Shown here: positions 1-11,000 of the stretch, piece after piece | How positions within the stretch are numbered: position 1 is the first letter of the stretch | How the letters are laid out: every line of letters starts with the position of its first letter | Assembly (NCBI RefSeq): GCF_033558715.1 | Contig: NZ_CP114607.1 | Coordinates: 98,096 to 162,095, forward strand | DNA length: 64,000 nucleotides | Direction: 5' to 3' | Origin: Acinetobacter sp. YWS30-1 | GTDB lineage: Bacteria; Pseudomonadota; Gammaproteobacteria; Pseudomonadales; Moraxellaceae | Position numbers and translations under genes: made by a program | Notes under the pieces: generated by a model | What the model was told of the DNA's origin: nothing | Database searches by the model: none | What the model saw: the letters and a program-made list of their open reading frames with translations, nothing else

Positions 1-1
1 T

Positions 2-748
2 GAAGCAGGAAGAAAACGTGAAGTCGTACTGACTTATACAGGTGAACTGATTTATCAGCATGCATTAAACATACTGTCAGAACATGAAAAAATATATAAC
101 ACGATTGAGCAAGTTAAGTTACTTAAAAAGGGTAAACTGACTTTAGGTTTACCACCATTAGGTTCTGTCTTATTTAGTTCACTTATTGCCTTATTTCATA
201 AGCAACATCCGGATATACAGCTTAGTTTTTTAGAGGTAGGCTCAAATAGTATTGAGGAAGCAATTGCAGATAAACGTATTGATGTTGGTATTTTACTTGG
301 TAATTTTCGACCGACTTTTGCGTCAATCCCAGTTGTTGATTCAGCAATGTGCTTACTATCCATAAAAGATTCACAGTGGAGAAATAGGAAAACTGTAAAT
401 TTGGTCGAATTAAAAGAAGAATCCTTTCTATTATTTTCTGATACCTTTACTTTGAATAGTATGATTATTAAAGCAGCAAATACAGTAGGTTTTGAACCTA
501 AAGTTGTCTGTAAAAGCAGTCAATGGGACTTTATTGCAAAAATGGTTGAATCAAATATGGGAATCGCATTACTTCCTCAAATATATTGCCAGCAATTAGA
601 TCAGGAAAAATTCAACACTGCCGTATTGGAAAATCCAGGTTTAAATTGGACTTTAAGTATGGCCTGGAATACGACTATAGCAATGAGTCCTGCAACTAGA
701 GCATGGCTAAATATTGTAAAAGATCATAAACAGAAAATTCACTTTTAA
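2..748 (+). CDS. LysR-family transcriptional regulator, 5' end outside the window
   Basis: The reading frame is open from base 2, so the gene begins before the window and only the last 248 codons are present. The first residues (EAGRKREVVLTYTGELIYQH) match the end of the LysR winged helix and its linker helix. The rest follows the periplasmic-binding-like effector domain, including a KGKLTLGLPPLGS first strand. The effector is unknown. LysR proteins usually control a neighbouring gene; the next genes downstream (acuR-like, acuI-like) have their own regulator, so the target is probably to the left, outside the window. Family call is firm; function is open. Confidence 0.85.
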   Translation, partial: EAGRKREVVLTYTGELIYQHALNILSEHEKIYNTIEQVKLLKKGKLTLGLPPLGSVLFSSLIALFHKQHPDIQLSFLEVGSNSIEEAIADKRIDVGILLGNFRPTFASIPVVDSAMCLLSIKDSQWRNRKTVNLVELKEESFLLFSDTFTLNSMIIKAANTVGFEPKVVCKSSQWDFIAKMVESNMGIALLPQIYCQQLDQEKFNTAVLENPGLNWTLSMAWNTTIAMSPATRAWLNIVKDHKQKIHF

Positions 749-1089
749 TTCAATGCTTTTACAACCAGTTTTTGATTGTCGTTACAATCAGTTTTGGCTG
801 TTTAATTCATCGGTTCTATCGCATTAAGGAATTTAGGTCCATTTAACTTATGTTTACCTAAAATCTAGTTTATAAATTATTTTTACAATATATTTATTAA
901 TTTCAATATTTTGAAAAAAAATAATAGAAATTTATAAAAAATTAGTTCATGAACTTATAAGATTTTTAAGAGCATTTATATGAATGACTAAGTACTGTGA
1001 AAAAAGAGAACTAGATGACGTTTAGATAAAATTTTCAATCAAATAATCTTATTGTTGTTATTTCTAGTCACATAGTCTATTTTTATTAT
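749..1089. other. AT-rich intergenic region between the lysR-type and tetR-type genes
   Basis: No ORF with a credible start is seen. A short hairpin at 773-790 (TGATTGT, four-base loop, ACAATCA) followed by a few T residues may terminate the lysR-type transcript. The rest is very A+T rich and should hold the promoter of the downstream TetR gene. I see no clear operator dyad. Confidence 0.4.
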
Positions 1090-1734
1090 ATGAATTATTC
1101 TTCCTCACCCAAAAGACCACGTGGTCGACCAACCAAACACGGTTGTAACTATGCAGACACTAGAGAAGTTTTAATCCACCGAGGTATCGAGTTACTGACC
1201 GAACGTGGAATGAATGCTATGAGCTTGGACGATCTCATGAAATCAGTCCAAGTTCCTAAAGGGTCTTTCTACCATTATTTTGTAAATAAAGAGGCTTTTA
1301 TTTTAGAAGTCTTAGATGCTTATGAACTTTATTTTGTGAAGCGATTGAATAAGTTTTTAAGTCAAACTGATCTTTCCCCACTAGAAAAGCTGCAAAATTT
1401 TGTAAAAGATGCGGGTGAAAAAATGCAAAAATATGATTTTAAACGAGGTTGTATTTTAGGTAACTTAGGACAAGAAGTGTCGTATTTGCCACAAGGAATC
1501 ATTGCCCGAATCGAAAGTATCTTTAAGGTATGGGAGAAATTAGTTTCTGATTGCCTCCATCAGTCAAATTCACAATATAGCCTAGCTGATTGCGATGAAG
1601 CTGCTTATCAGTTTTGGATTGGGTGGGAAGGTGCAGTTCTAAGAGCGCGTTTGGTCAAATCAACAAGTCCCTTAGAAGCATTTTATCGCTTGTTTACTTT
1701 AGCTGTAAAAAAACAAAATCACGTAAAAAGTTAA
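1090..1734 (+). CDS. acuR: TetR-family repressor, AcuR-like
   Basis: A 214-aa protein with a TetR helix-turn-helix at about residues 25-70 (GIELLTERGMNAMSLDDLMK, then VPKGSFYHYFVNKEAF) after a basic RPRGRPTK tail. The C-terminal domain resembles AcuR/NemR-type regulators (GCILGNLGQE motif). It lies 82 bp upstream of an acuI-like reductase gene in the same direction. AcuR is known to repress acuI and responds to acrylate or related reactive compounds, so the same role is inferred here. The downstream target is frameshifted, so the pair is probably no longer useful as a detoxification unit. Family is secure; the AcuR name rests on context. Confidence 0.75.
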   Translation: MNYSSSPKRPRGRPTKHGCNYADTREVLIHRGIELLTERGMNAMSLDDLMKSVQVPKGSFYHYFVNKEAFILEVLDAYELYFVKRLNKFLSQTDLSPLEKLQNFVKDAGEKMQKYDFKRGCILGNLGQEVSYLPQGIIARIESIFKVWEKLVSDCLHQSNSQYSLADCDEAAYQFWIGWEGAVLRARLVKSTSPLEAFYRLFTLAVKKQNHVKS

Positions 1735-1816
1735 TTAAAAAAATAAATGCAGATGTCTGTATTTATTTTTTAATTAATTCTAGACAAGCAGTCTAATTAA
1801 ATAGAGAGGAAGTTCT

Positions 1817-2793
1817 ATGTACAAAGGTATTGTAATTACTAAAGATGAAGCTGGTTACACATCACAAATTACTGAGATTGCATCAAAGCCTTTACAAGAA
1901 GGAGAGGTTAGAGTCGAAGTCAAATATTCAACACTCAATTATAAAGATGCTTTAGCCATTACTGGGCGTTACCAGTGGTGCGTAGTTTTCCTTTGACCCC
2001 AGGCATCGATTTTTCGGGTGTTGTGATTGAATCAAAACATCCAGCATGGAAAAAAAGAGATGAAGTTCTACTGAACGGTTGGGGAGTGGGTGAAAAGTAT
2101 TTTGGAGGGCTAGCCGAGCAAGTCACTGTTTCTGGTGATTGGCTCATACAAAAACCTTCTGCTTTTTCTTTTAAAGATACGATGGTTATTGGTACAGCAG
2201 GTTATACCGCAATGTTGTGTGTTATGGCTTTACAAAAACATGGTATTAAACCAAGTGATGGAAAAATTTTAGTGACAGGTGCAAATGGTGGAGTAGGTAG
2301 TATTGCCATTATTATTTTGAATCATCTTGGTTATGAGATTACAGCTTCAACTGGTCGACCTCAAGAGTCAGAATATTTAACCTATCTAGGTGCGAGTGAA
2401 ATTATTGATCGTATTGAATTATCTTCCCCAGGAAAGCCATTAAACAAAGAGGTTTGGGCTGGCGTAATTGATACTGTTGGAAGCCATACTTTAGCCAATG
2501 CATGTGCTAGTACAAAATATCGTGGTGCAGTTGCTGCGTGTGGTTTGGCAGGCGGAATGGATTTTCCAGCAACAGTTGCTCCATTTATTCTAAGAGGGAT
2601 TACCTTATATGGAATTGATAGCGTGATGGCACCAATCGAATTAAGAAAAGAAGCATGGGAACGTTTGGCTACAGAATTAGATCAAACAAAATTAGAAACA
2701 GTAACGACTGAAATTCAGTTAACAGATGCTTTAAATATTTCAAATGAAATTTTAGATGGAAAAATTCGAGGTAGAGTTGTTGTACAGATATAG
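1817..2793 (+). pseudogene. acuI: acrylyl-CoA reductase (AcuI/YhdH-type quinone oxidoreductase), frameshifted
   Basis: The gene starts at ATG 1817 after an AGAGGAAG ribosome site and encodes the MDR-family N-terminus (MYKGIVITKDEAGY, then LNYKDALAITGR). At about 1969-1972 one base appears to be lost (family sequence needs ITGRSPVVRSFPLTPGIDFSG; the DNA reads cgttaccagtgg). The first frame then stops at 1997, and the remaining 272 residues continue in the +1-shifted frame to 2793. That part carries the Rossmann motif VTGANGGVGS. The protein family reduces acryloyl-CoA or related enoyl compounds with NADPH. As read, only a 60-aa peptide or an N-terminally shortened enzyme could be made. A sequencing error would restore a normal gene of about 325 aa. 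Confidence 0.8.
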
Positions 2794-2811
2794 TTCAACA
2801 AAATGAGTTGT

Positions 2812-4143
2812 GGGACTGTTCTAAATTTTGTGTAAGTACTTAATTTTTATTTATCTTATTGAGGATAATAAAAAGAGGTACTTCACATGGATGAAGCTAC
2901 AATCAAAAGTATGGCAGCTGAATTAGCTAAAGGTTTAAAAACTCCTGAAGATTTAAACCAAATGACAGCCATATTTAAAAATTTCATGATCGAAACCGCT
3001 CTGAATACTGAGCTTTCTGAACATTTAGGCTATGAAAAGCATCAACCTAAGAAAGGATCTAATGCACGTAATGGTTTTAGCTCCAAAACAGTTCTAACAC
3101 AAGATGGGCAGCTTGCTTTAGATATCCCTCGTGATCGTGACGGCTCTTTTAAACCACAGATTATTAAGAAGCATCAAACACGCATTACTAGCATGGATGA
3201 TCAAATTCTTTCGCTATATGCGAAAGGAATGACAAATAGAGAAATTGTTGCTTTTTTAAAGAAATGTACGATGCCGATGTATCTGCCTCCCTTATTAGTA
3301 AGGTGACGGATGCTGTCATTGAACAAGTGACAGAATGGCAAAATAGAACACTCGATAGTCTTTATCCTATTGTCTATTTAGATTGCATTGTTGTTAAGGT
3401 TCGTCAGCATTCAACAGTAATCAATAAATCAGTTTATTTAGCATTAGGCATTAACCTGGATGGCCAAAAAGAACTTCTTGGCATGTGGCTTGCTCAAACA
3501 GAAGGTTCCAAATTCTGGCTATCAGTCATGACAGAGCTTAAAAATCGAGGAGTGCAAGATATTCTTGTAGCCTGCCTTGCGAAGCAGCGCTTCTCAGGAC
3601 TAAAGGGCTTTCCTGATGCGATAGCCTCTGTCTACCCTCATACTGATATCCAGCTGTGTATCGTACATGTTGTAAGCAATAGCCTGAGATTTGTGAGCTG
3701 GAAGGACTACAAAGTTGTAACAGCAGGATTGAAGGCGATCTATCAGGCAAGTACAGAGGAAAATGCTTTAAAGTCCCAAGATATCTTCTGCGATCAATGG
3801 AATCACCAGTATCCAAAAATTGGAGAATCCTGGCGGGCAAATTGGGAAAATATCCGAACGATCTTTAGCTATCCTGCTGAAATACGTCATGCGATTTATA
3901 CAACAAATGCAATTGAATCATTGAATAGCGTGATCCGCCATTCAACTAAAAAGAGAAAGATCTTCTCTTCTGATGATTCAGTGAAAAAGGTCATTTATTT
4001 AGCAACTTCAAATGCTGCTAAAAAATGGACCATGCCAATTCAAAATTGGCGTTTAGCAATGAATTGGTTTACGATTCAGTTCGATGATCGATTAAAAGAT
4101 CATTTATAAAAAATGAGACTTACACAAAATAATTTACAGGCTC
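2812..4143 (+). mobile_element. IS256-family insertion sequence, defective
   Basis: The element is about 1332 bp. It is bounded by imperfect 26-bp inverted ends: the left begins GGGACTGTTCTAAATTTTGT at 2812; the right, read on the minus strand from 4143, begins GAGCCTGTAAATTATTTTGT. It contains one mutator-type transposase gene with a frameshift and an internal insertion. I see no 8-bp target duplication. It sits only 9 bp upstream of the first ATG of the uvrA-like gene. It resembles ISAba26-type elements of Acinetobacter, but the name is not verified. Confidence 0.8.
2887..4109 (+). pseudogene. IS256-family (mutator-type) transposase, doubly disrupted
   Basis: The first 139-aa frame (MDEATIKSMAAELAKGLK) runs to 3306 and the second frame (from YDADVSASLISKVTDAV) runs to 4109. 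They join if one T is restored in the T run at about 3252-3257, which gives NREIVAFFKEMYDADVS. A second lesion lies at about 3574-3594: the family motif ACVDGLKGFP reads ACLAKQRFSGLKGFP, so two codons including the DDE aspartate are replaced by seven. The inserted DNA holds the small palindrome GAAGC-AGC-GCTTC. The downstream NAIESLNSVIR region with the catalytic Glu is intact. The gene cannot make active transposase as written. Confidence 0.85.
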
Positions 4144-4151
4144 GTAGAAAC

Positions 4152-6818
4152 ATGAAGATACATTCTTTTGGTGAACACAATAACATTATTTTATCTAATA
4201 ATTGTATTGAAGTTCGAGGTGCACGTGAGCATAACCTTAAGGATGTAGATGTTTCTATCCCAAGAAATGCACTTGTTGTATTCTCAGGTGTATCGGGTTC
4301 AGGAAAATCATCACTTGCTTTTGGAACTATTTTTGCTGAAGCACAAAGAAGATATTTCGAATCTGTTGCACCTTATGCAAGACGCTTAATAGATCAGGCC
4401 GGAGTACCAGATGTTGATGCTATTGATGGTCTACCACCAGCAGTAGCATTGCAACAACAACGTGGTGCAAGTAATACCCGTTCTTCTGTTGGAAGTGTAA
4501 CAACTTTATCAAATCTCGTGCGAATGATTTATTCGCGTGCTGGTGCATATCCTGCCGATCAGCCAATGTTATATGCCGAGGACTTTTCACCGAACACTCC
4601 TCAAGGTGCTTGTCCTACCTGTCATGGTTTAGGTCACATTTATGAAGTTACAGAATCGACAATGGTTCCTGACCCAACACTCAGTATTCGTGAGAGAGCT
4701 ATCGCATCATGGCCACCTGCTTGGCACGGGCAAAACTTACGCGATATCCTAGTAACCCTAGGGTATGATGTTGATCGACCATGGAAAGATTTACCGCAAT
4801 CGGATAGAGACTGGATTTTATTTACTGAAGAAACCCCAACAGTTCCTGTCTATGCTGGTTTAAGCCCCGCTGAGACTCAATCTGCACTTAAACGTAAACT
4901 AGAACCCAGCTATATGGGCACTTTCACTGGTGCTCGTCGCTATGTCCTTCATACTTTTGCTAATACCCAAAGTACGTTGATGAAAAAACGTGTTTCACGT
5001 TTTATGGAAGGAAAAATATGCCCTTCCTGTCATGGTAAACGCCTTAAAGCAGAAGCCTTATCTATTACCTTTGCTGGAGTAGATATTGGTGAGTTTATGC
5101 AACTTTCTTTGGATAAGTTAACTTGCCTGCTTGAGCCCATTGTTCTTGGCAATTTCGACGCTCATGATGCTGGAGAAAAGACTAATAATAAAGTAACCCA
5201 ACTTGATAGATCTGAACGAGCAACAACAGGTAGAGCAGTGCATTCTGTATCTCCAGATGTAAGACGTACGTCAGCACTTTCAGATGAAAAGAAAATTGCT
5301 GCCCAGCGTTTAGCAAATGGTGTGATGAGGCGTTTAAATCAATTACGCCAGTTAGGTCTTGGTTATCTAACATTAGATAGAGCCACACCGACTCTTTCAG
5401 CGGGAGAGTTACAACGTTTGCGGTTAGCAACACAATTAAGTTCTATGCTATTTGGTGTAGTTTATGTACTGGATGAACCATCTGCGGGATTACATCCTTC
5501 AGATAGTCAGTCATTATATGATTCTCTCGATAAATTAAGAGACGCTGGAAACTCCGTATTTGTTGTAGAGCATGATTTAGAGCTCATGCGTCGTGCTCAA
5601 TGGTTAGTGGATGTTGGACCAGATGCAGGAGAGCAAGGTGGTAATATTTTATATAGTGGAGTACCTCAGGGTTTAAGTGAGATTTCAGCTTCACGTACTG
5701 CAAGTTATTTATTTAATAAAATCCCAGTTACTCAAAGTTATGGACGTACACCCTCTGGTTGGCTTGAACTTAACAATATTTACCGACATAACCTGCATAA
5801 TATTGATGCTCGTATACCTCTTAGTGTACTTACAGCAGTTACAGGTATTTCAGGTTCAGGTAAATCTAGTCTCGTTTCTCAAGCTTTACCCGAGTTAATA
5901 CTTTCATATTTAGGCAATGAATCTGAAACTGAAAACAATAATGAAAATAATCCTTTAAATGAAGGAATGTTGGTTACCGAGGTTACACAGGGTTCTCTAG
6001 CTGGTGATGTGGAGGCTATACAGCGTCTGGTACAAGTTGATCAAAAACCAATTGGCCGTACTCCACGTTCTAATCTGGCAACTTATACGGGTTTATTTGA
6101 TCATGTTAGAAAGTTATTTGCTGGGACTCCTGAAGCTCGCCAAGCTCATTATGATGCTGGACGTTTTTCGTTTAATGTGGCTAAAGGGCGATGTGAAACT
6201 TGTGAAGGTGAAGGCTTTGTCAGTGTAGAATTATTGTTTATGCCAAGTGTATATGCCCCTTGTCCGACATGTCATGGTGCTCGATATAATGATGACACTC
6301 TGAAAATTCGCTGGAATGGACGTAATATTGCTGAAGTATTAGGAATGACCGTCAATGAAGCACGTGATTTTTTTGATGGAGAGGTCTCGATTGCTCGTTC
6401 ACTACAATTATTAAAGGAAATTGGCCTTGGTTATTTACGTTTAGGGCAACCAGCGACTGAACTATCTGGTGGAGAAGCGCAACGTATTAAATTGGCGACC
6501 GAGCTGCAACGCAATCAGCGTGGAAATACACTGTATATACTTGATGAGCCAACTACAGGTTTGCATCCATCAGATGTAGATCGATTGTTAGTTCAATTGC
6601 AGCGATTAGTCGATGCGGGTAATACCGTGGTTATGATTGAGCATGATATGCGTGCCGTTGCACAAGCAGATTGGGTGATTGATGTGGGACCAGGTGCTGG
6701 AAATGCTGGTGGGAATATTGTTGTGGCAGGAACACCAAAACAAATAACAGAAAATCAAGATAGCCGTACTGCTCCATATTTAGTTAATGAGTTAGTGAGT
6801 CGTGATACTAAACGTTGA
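4152..6818 (+). CDS. uvrA2: excinuclease ABC subunit UvrA, class II (UvrA2-like)
   Basis: About 888 aa, a DNA-damage sensor ATPase with two ABC modules. Module 1 has Walker A GVSGSGKSSLAFG and signature LSAGELQRLRLATQL; module 2 has GISGSGKSSLVSQ and LSGGEAQRIKLATEL. Zinc-binding CxxC pairs are seen at CPTCHGLGH, CPSCHGKRL, CETCEGEGF and CPTCHGARY. It is shorter than housekeeping UvrA (about 940 aa) and lacks a typical UvrB-binding insert, as in the class II group often linked to antibiotic or DNA-damage tolerance. I chose ATG 4152 because an upstream in-frame ATG at 4113 lies inside the IS256 end. With the IS 9 bp away, the native promoter, and possibly some N-terminal codons, have been replaced. 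Confidence 0.85.
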   Translation: MKIHSFGEHNNIILSNNCIEVRGAREHNLKDVDVSIPRNALVVFSGVSGSGKSSLAFGTIFAEAQRRYFESVAPYARRLIDQAGVPDVDAIDGLPPAVALQQQRGASNTRSSVGSVTTLSNLVRMIYSRAGAYPADQPMLYAEDFSPNTPQGACPTCHGLGHIYEVTESTMVPDPTLSIRERAIASWPPAWHGQNLRDILVTLGYDVDRPWKDLPQSDRDWILFTEETPTVPVYAGLSPAETQSALKRKLEPSYMGTFTGARRYVLHTFANTQSTLMKKRVSRFMEGKICPSCHGKRLKAEALSITFAGVDIGEFMQLSLDKLTCLLEPIVLGNFDAHDAGEKTNNKVTQLDRSERATTGRAVHSVSPDVRRTSALSDEKKIAAQRLANGVMRRLNQLRQLGLGYLTLDRATPTLSAGELQRLRLATQLSSMLFGVVYVLDEPSAGLHPSDSQSLYDSLDKLRDAGNSVFVVEHDLELMRRAQWLVDVGPDAGEQGGNILYSGVPQGLSEISASRTASYLFNKIPVTQSYGRTPSGWLELNNIYRHNLHNIDARIPLSVLTAVTGISGSGKSSLVSQALPELILSYLGNESETENNNENNPLNEGMLVTEVTQGSLAGDVEAIQRLVQVDQKPIGRTPRSNLATYTGLFDHVRKLFAGTPEARQAHYDAGRFSFNVAKGRCETCEGEGFVSVELLFMPSVYAPCPTCHGARYNDDTLKIRWNGRNIAEVLGMTVNEARDFFDGEVSIARSLQLLKEIGLGYLRLGQPATELSGGEAQRIKLATELQRNQRGNTLYILDEPTTGLHPSDVDRLLVQLQRLVDAGNTVVMIEHDMRAVAQADWVIDVGPGAGNAGGNIVVAGTPKQITENQDSRTAPYLVNELVSRDTKR

Positions 6819-6930
6819 TATTGCGAGTGGGTAGAATAAAACCTTAAATTAAAAGCCTGTAAAATTAATTAGATATTTTTCGTTTTAGGTGGTGTGTGAG
6901 CATGAAATCTAAAAGTTTTTTTCAACTAAG

Positions 6931-7235
6931 GGCTTTGTTGCACAAACCTATCTGTAACGGCTTTTTCAGCGATATAATTTTCAAATGAAGAAGCCTACAC
7001 ACAAAATCTACCGCACAACCAATTGGCCCGCATATAACCGAGCACTCATGAGTCGCGGAAATATTGCCATTTGGTTTGATCCTGCTACGCAATGGTATGC
7101 GCCATCAAAAGGCAAACAAGGACGAAATCAAACCTACTCCGACGCAGCTATCCAATGCTGCTTAATGATTAAATCCTTATTCCGCCTATCTTTAAATATG
7201 GTCACTGGCTTTGTGCAAAGTCTGATTAAACTTTG
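6931..7235 (+). mobile_element. IS5-family element, left-end fragment
   Basis: Starts with the terminal sequence GGCTTTGTTGCACAAA at 6931, the same end as the intact 1039-bp element at 18334-19372. It encodes the first 83 residues of its transposase from ATG 6985 (MKKPTHKIYRTTNW). Similarity stops in the codons for SLIKL at about 7235, where unrelated A+T-rich DNA begins. The right part of the IS is missing, which marks a deletion junction at the left edge of the giant-recombinase unit. Confidence 0.85.
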
Positions 7236-7335
7236 ATTTAGTATAAAAACAAAGTTAGTAAATAAATCATATAAATCAAATACTTTTTTATTAAATATAA
7301 AATCTATTTGAATTAATTTTGTTAATTTTGGGACT

Positions 7336-8058
7336 GTGTTATTCTATTATTGTAACGCTAAAAATAATTTACCTGTGCAGAAAAAAATGATGACACCATT
7401 GCTCATTGATGCATTAACAATATCTGAAGGTAGGTTTGAAAAACCATGCCCAGTTTTAGTTTTGAAAATGATGTTACTCAATGAGGAAATGAGCACTGAG
7501 TCTTCAAAAAAAATTAAAAATCAAGCCTTACTACTGCTCGCGATATATCGTAAGTTACTGCTTGCTGTCGATAGGGATGTATGTAAGGTAAAAACTCTAA
7601 AGGATAGTGTGAAAAGAAGGCACTGGGGTAAAGTGGATAAAGCACAGGACAAGATGGTGGTTGCAGGCCAACTTCGACTAAAGAGTTTAGATCCAGAAGA
7701 AATGATTTTATTTTTAAATACACAGCATTTTTTGAAAAAGCTGCCGATTTCCTTTGTTCAAGAATTGGTTAATTGGGCATCACCGGTGGTGAGTGGTAAT
7801 TTTTTAATCGAAAATGTTTTAGCTGGTTATATCGCCCAGAAGCTTTTGCCATTAGAAAGAATTAAAGTGAAAGAGCTTGGAAAATCTGTGCAACCATATT
7901 TTCATTTAGCTGACTTTTTTGTATTTTTACCTCAATTGGAGGAACTTTATCAAAAACATCAGCAGCAAATTGTTTGTGCGGCACCAACTGCAGAAGTTGC
8001 TTTAGCCTTAACAGACTGGAAGAAGGCATGGGTCTATCGTATTCGGAGTAGTTCATGA
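7336..8058 (+). CDS. unknown protein translationally coupled to the giant recombinase
   Basis: A 240-aa frame of unrecognised family, mostly helical, with no membrane segment or signal peptide. The longest start is GTG 7336, but in-frame ATG codons at 7387 and 7390 (MMTPLLIDALTISEG) are as plausible; neither has a strong ribosome site. Its stop overlaps the start of the 1683-aa recombinase (ATGA at 8055-8058), so the two are surely one operon and probably one machine. By position it could be a DNA-binding or directionality partner, which is inference. The region between 7236 and 7336 is A+T rich and may include an element end or the promoter. Confidence 0.7.
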   Translation: MLFYYCNAKNNLPVQKKMMTPLLIDALTISEGRFEKPCPVLVLKMMLLNEEMSTESSKKIKNQALLLLAIYRKLLLAVDRDVCKVKTLKDSVKRRHWGKVDKAQDKMVVAGQLRLKSLDPEEMILFLNTQHFLKKLPISFVQELVNWASPVVSGNFLIENVLAGYIAQKLLPLERIKVKELGKSVQPYFHLADFFVFLPQLEELYQKHQQQIVCAAPTAEVALALTDWKKAWVYRIRSSS

Positions 8059-11000
8059 ATGAGTATTTGGTGCAGCTCCTAAAATGTATTAATCAGAATG
8101 AAAATATAGAAAAAGAACAACTGATCCAAGCATTATTTTTGTTGCGTGCACACTATAGCTTAGCTGGCATTGTTGTCATTTGTCAGCGAATCTTCACATT
8201 GATTGGGGATGATGAATTATCAGAATTTCGTGATGAGCTTAATACGTTAAAGATCATTAGTAGATTACAGGATTCTGAGAAGAAATATTCACATTTCTTC
8301 TCAGAAACAACAGATAGAAATAATATACTTACGCCATTACGCCCCTACACTGGAGACAGTGGTATTTGTGACTTGCTATTGATTAAAGCAGGAATAAGTC
8401 AAAATAATGAGAGTTTTAATACGGTAATAAGGTGGTTTTTAGACCAAATCTTTCACTTTCAAAAAAAAGTACATACTCTAGAGCTTTATAGTAGTTATTT
8501 AACGGGTGATGGAAGCATAAAGCTGAAAGATCAAAAAGGATCTCGTGTGTACAATGCCTTTTTAGCGATTAGGCTGTTGGGTGATCCAAGTCATGAGGAT
8601 ATTTTAGAACGAGTCAAAGACTTAATCACTCAAAACGGACCGGAACAATGGATTCGTTCAATGTCCGATCGTTCTGAAGATAAACGATTTAAAGAAGTTT
8701 TTTATCCATTAAAGCTATTTTTATCCCAAATTTGGGAAAACAATCCTCTAAAAAATAAGAAGAAACGTCCAGAGTTTGTACACTGTATAGGGTTAAAGCA
8801 CAAAAAATTGATCCTGCAACGATATGGTTCATTAAGTATTGCTATCCAACCTTTAGAGGATGTAGATGAAATTCATCGTGGTCTAGTCTCTGATGTATTT
8901 GAGCATGATGAGATTGAAGAAGATGAAACACCATTGGAGCCCTTGTTTAGATTTTTTTTGGCAGAACAATCCGATTTAATTCGAGGGCTTTATGCATCTA
9001 AGTCTACTTCTCAACATATTGAAGCTGCAAATGTTGGTTTAGTTTGGACCAAATCGCGATTGTCCTTAAATTCAATTCAAGAAGTATTTAGGCTCTGTCA
9101 ACCATCTCATACTGATGCCAGCTTAATCTTACGCGCAAAATTAGCTTTAATATTGAGTTTACTCACAGGACGTTCGGTTACTGAATTAACAGCGCCTCGT
9201 TTTAGTCGAAATGCAGATCAGAATAATATTGCTATTCAGTATGATCATACTTTATCTGCATATGTATTAAGTGTGTTTGCAGGGACACCGACACTCAAAA
9301 AAAAACCAGAACATTCTAAATTTCATGTGCCATGGACCAATGAATTACATTTGGTTTTACCAAGTGAACTCAATGATTTGGTGAGTCAAGTCAAAAATCT
9401 TGGGATTACAAGACGTCATATGGCAGTTGAACGTGACGTGAGTGAACTGATTAACCGTTTACCTCAAGAGCTAGAAATCAGCCTCAAAAGCATTCGAGAT
9501 ATTCTTCCACGGTTGTTATATGATCATAGCCAAGGTGATTTAGCTGTCGTTAAAGCAGTGACGAATGCATCAGGTCGAAATTATGATAACTTGATTCATT
9601 ATGCCTCTTTTGAACAGAGGCAACTTGAGCAATTATGGGCTGATTGTTTAAGAACGATAAAAATTGATATTCCTCAATACATAAACACTTCAAGTGAACG
9701 CGTGGGTAGCCCGATTGGAATAAAGATTGTTGAAATACAAAATGAAATTACACGAATAAAAAACAGAATAAATCAGGCTTATGAACAGAAAAATTGGCAG
9801 GTGCTCTTTGATAACTTAACCTTGTATACAGCATTATGGATGAATCTTGCAACTGCAGGACGAGGAATTAAGCAACCCTTTCCAAAGTGGATCAGTCAGC
9901 AAGGCTGGGCATTGATTCAAGATAAACATCATCAAGATGAATCAACCGATCGTTATGTACCATTGACGCCAGCGTTGATCAAACAGATTCAAGGTTTACG
10001 TGGTTTGATGGTAATGCTGGGGGAGCAAGTTGAACCACGTGTTGATTTATCATCTTATGCTATGCAACTTTGTGATCCTCATCAGATTGAAGGTTTAGTT
10101 AGAAATTGGGCACGGAAGTTGGTTCGCTCTGATCATAATCAGTTACCTGGACGGTTCAAGGATGCTGGACTTGGGCACTGGATACGGGGGCGTCATCCAT
10201 GGGATATGTTATCTGTATTTCCTGTATCAGTTTTTAAACAACAGTGGCTTGATGTACAAGAAAACCTGCAAAAACAATTAGGTTTCGAATGTCTTGAAGG
10301 TTTTGATTTTTTTAAAATCAAGCATATTCCAACATTTGTTTTAACCCAAGAGACTAAAACAGCTCAAGTAGAGACGAAGCCGAGAATACAATATTCAGAA
10401 AATGATGTAAAAGAATGGCTGAAAAACTCAGAGTATAAGTCCTATTGTCCGTTGATCTTTGGGGAAAATCCTGAGCCACAAGTAGCTTTAGAGCTTGGAC
10501 ATGTATTAGCTTCCCATTTAGCTAAAAATACAAACATTGATTTGCCAGAAGCGATCAAGGCATATTGTGCTTATATTCGCGATAAAACGAAAATTCCTTT
10601 ATTCGTTCAACTTCCTCAAAAAGCTAATCGTACATGGCTGACATCTGAAAATAGTTTTAGTACATGGGGTTATATTGAACAAAACTTACTTGATTTTATT
10701 CAGAAGGATTTAGAACATTTACCTGAACATCAAAATTGTGATGTTGAAATAGGACGTTTGCTGGTTGTACTCTCCATGTATTCACAACTGTGCAGAGTGA
10801 GCCATTTACAAGCGATGTTGGAGTTTATTGCTTCTGATCAACATATAGTCGCTATGGGGAATAGTCGGCTCGTTGAACTGACAGTGAATAATGATAGATC
10901 TGTGACGAAGATACGCCGTACAGTACTGTTAAGTCCTTATGTCTCGACGTTGATTTTAGTAGGCCGACAGTATCTACAGCCCCGATTAAAAGAGATTTTA

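Noticed and set aside
1614..1796. 60-aa plus-strand ORF overlapping the tetR-type gene end
   Set aside because: It is out of frame with acuR, has no ribosome site and continues into A+T-rich spacer.
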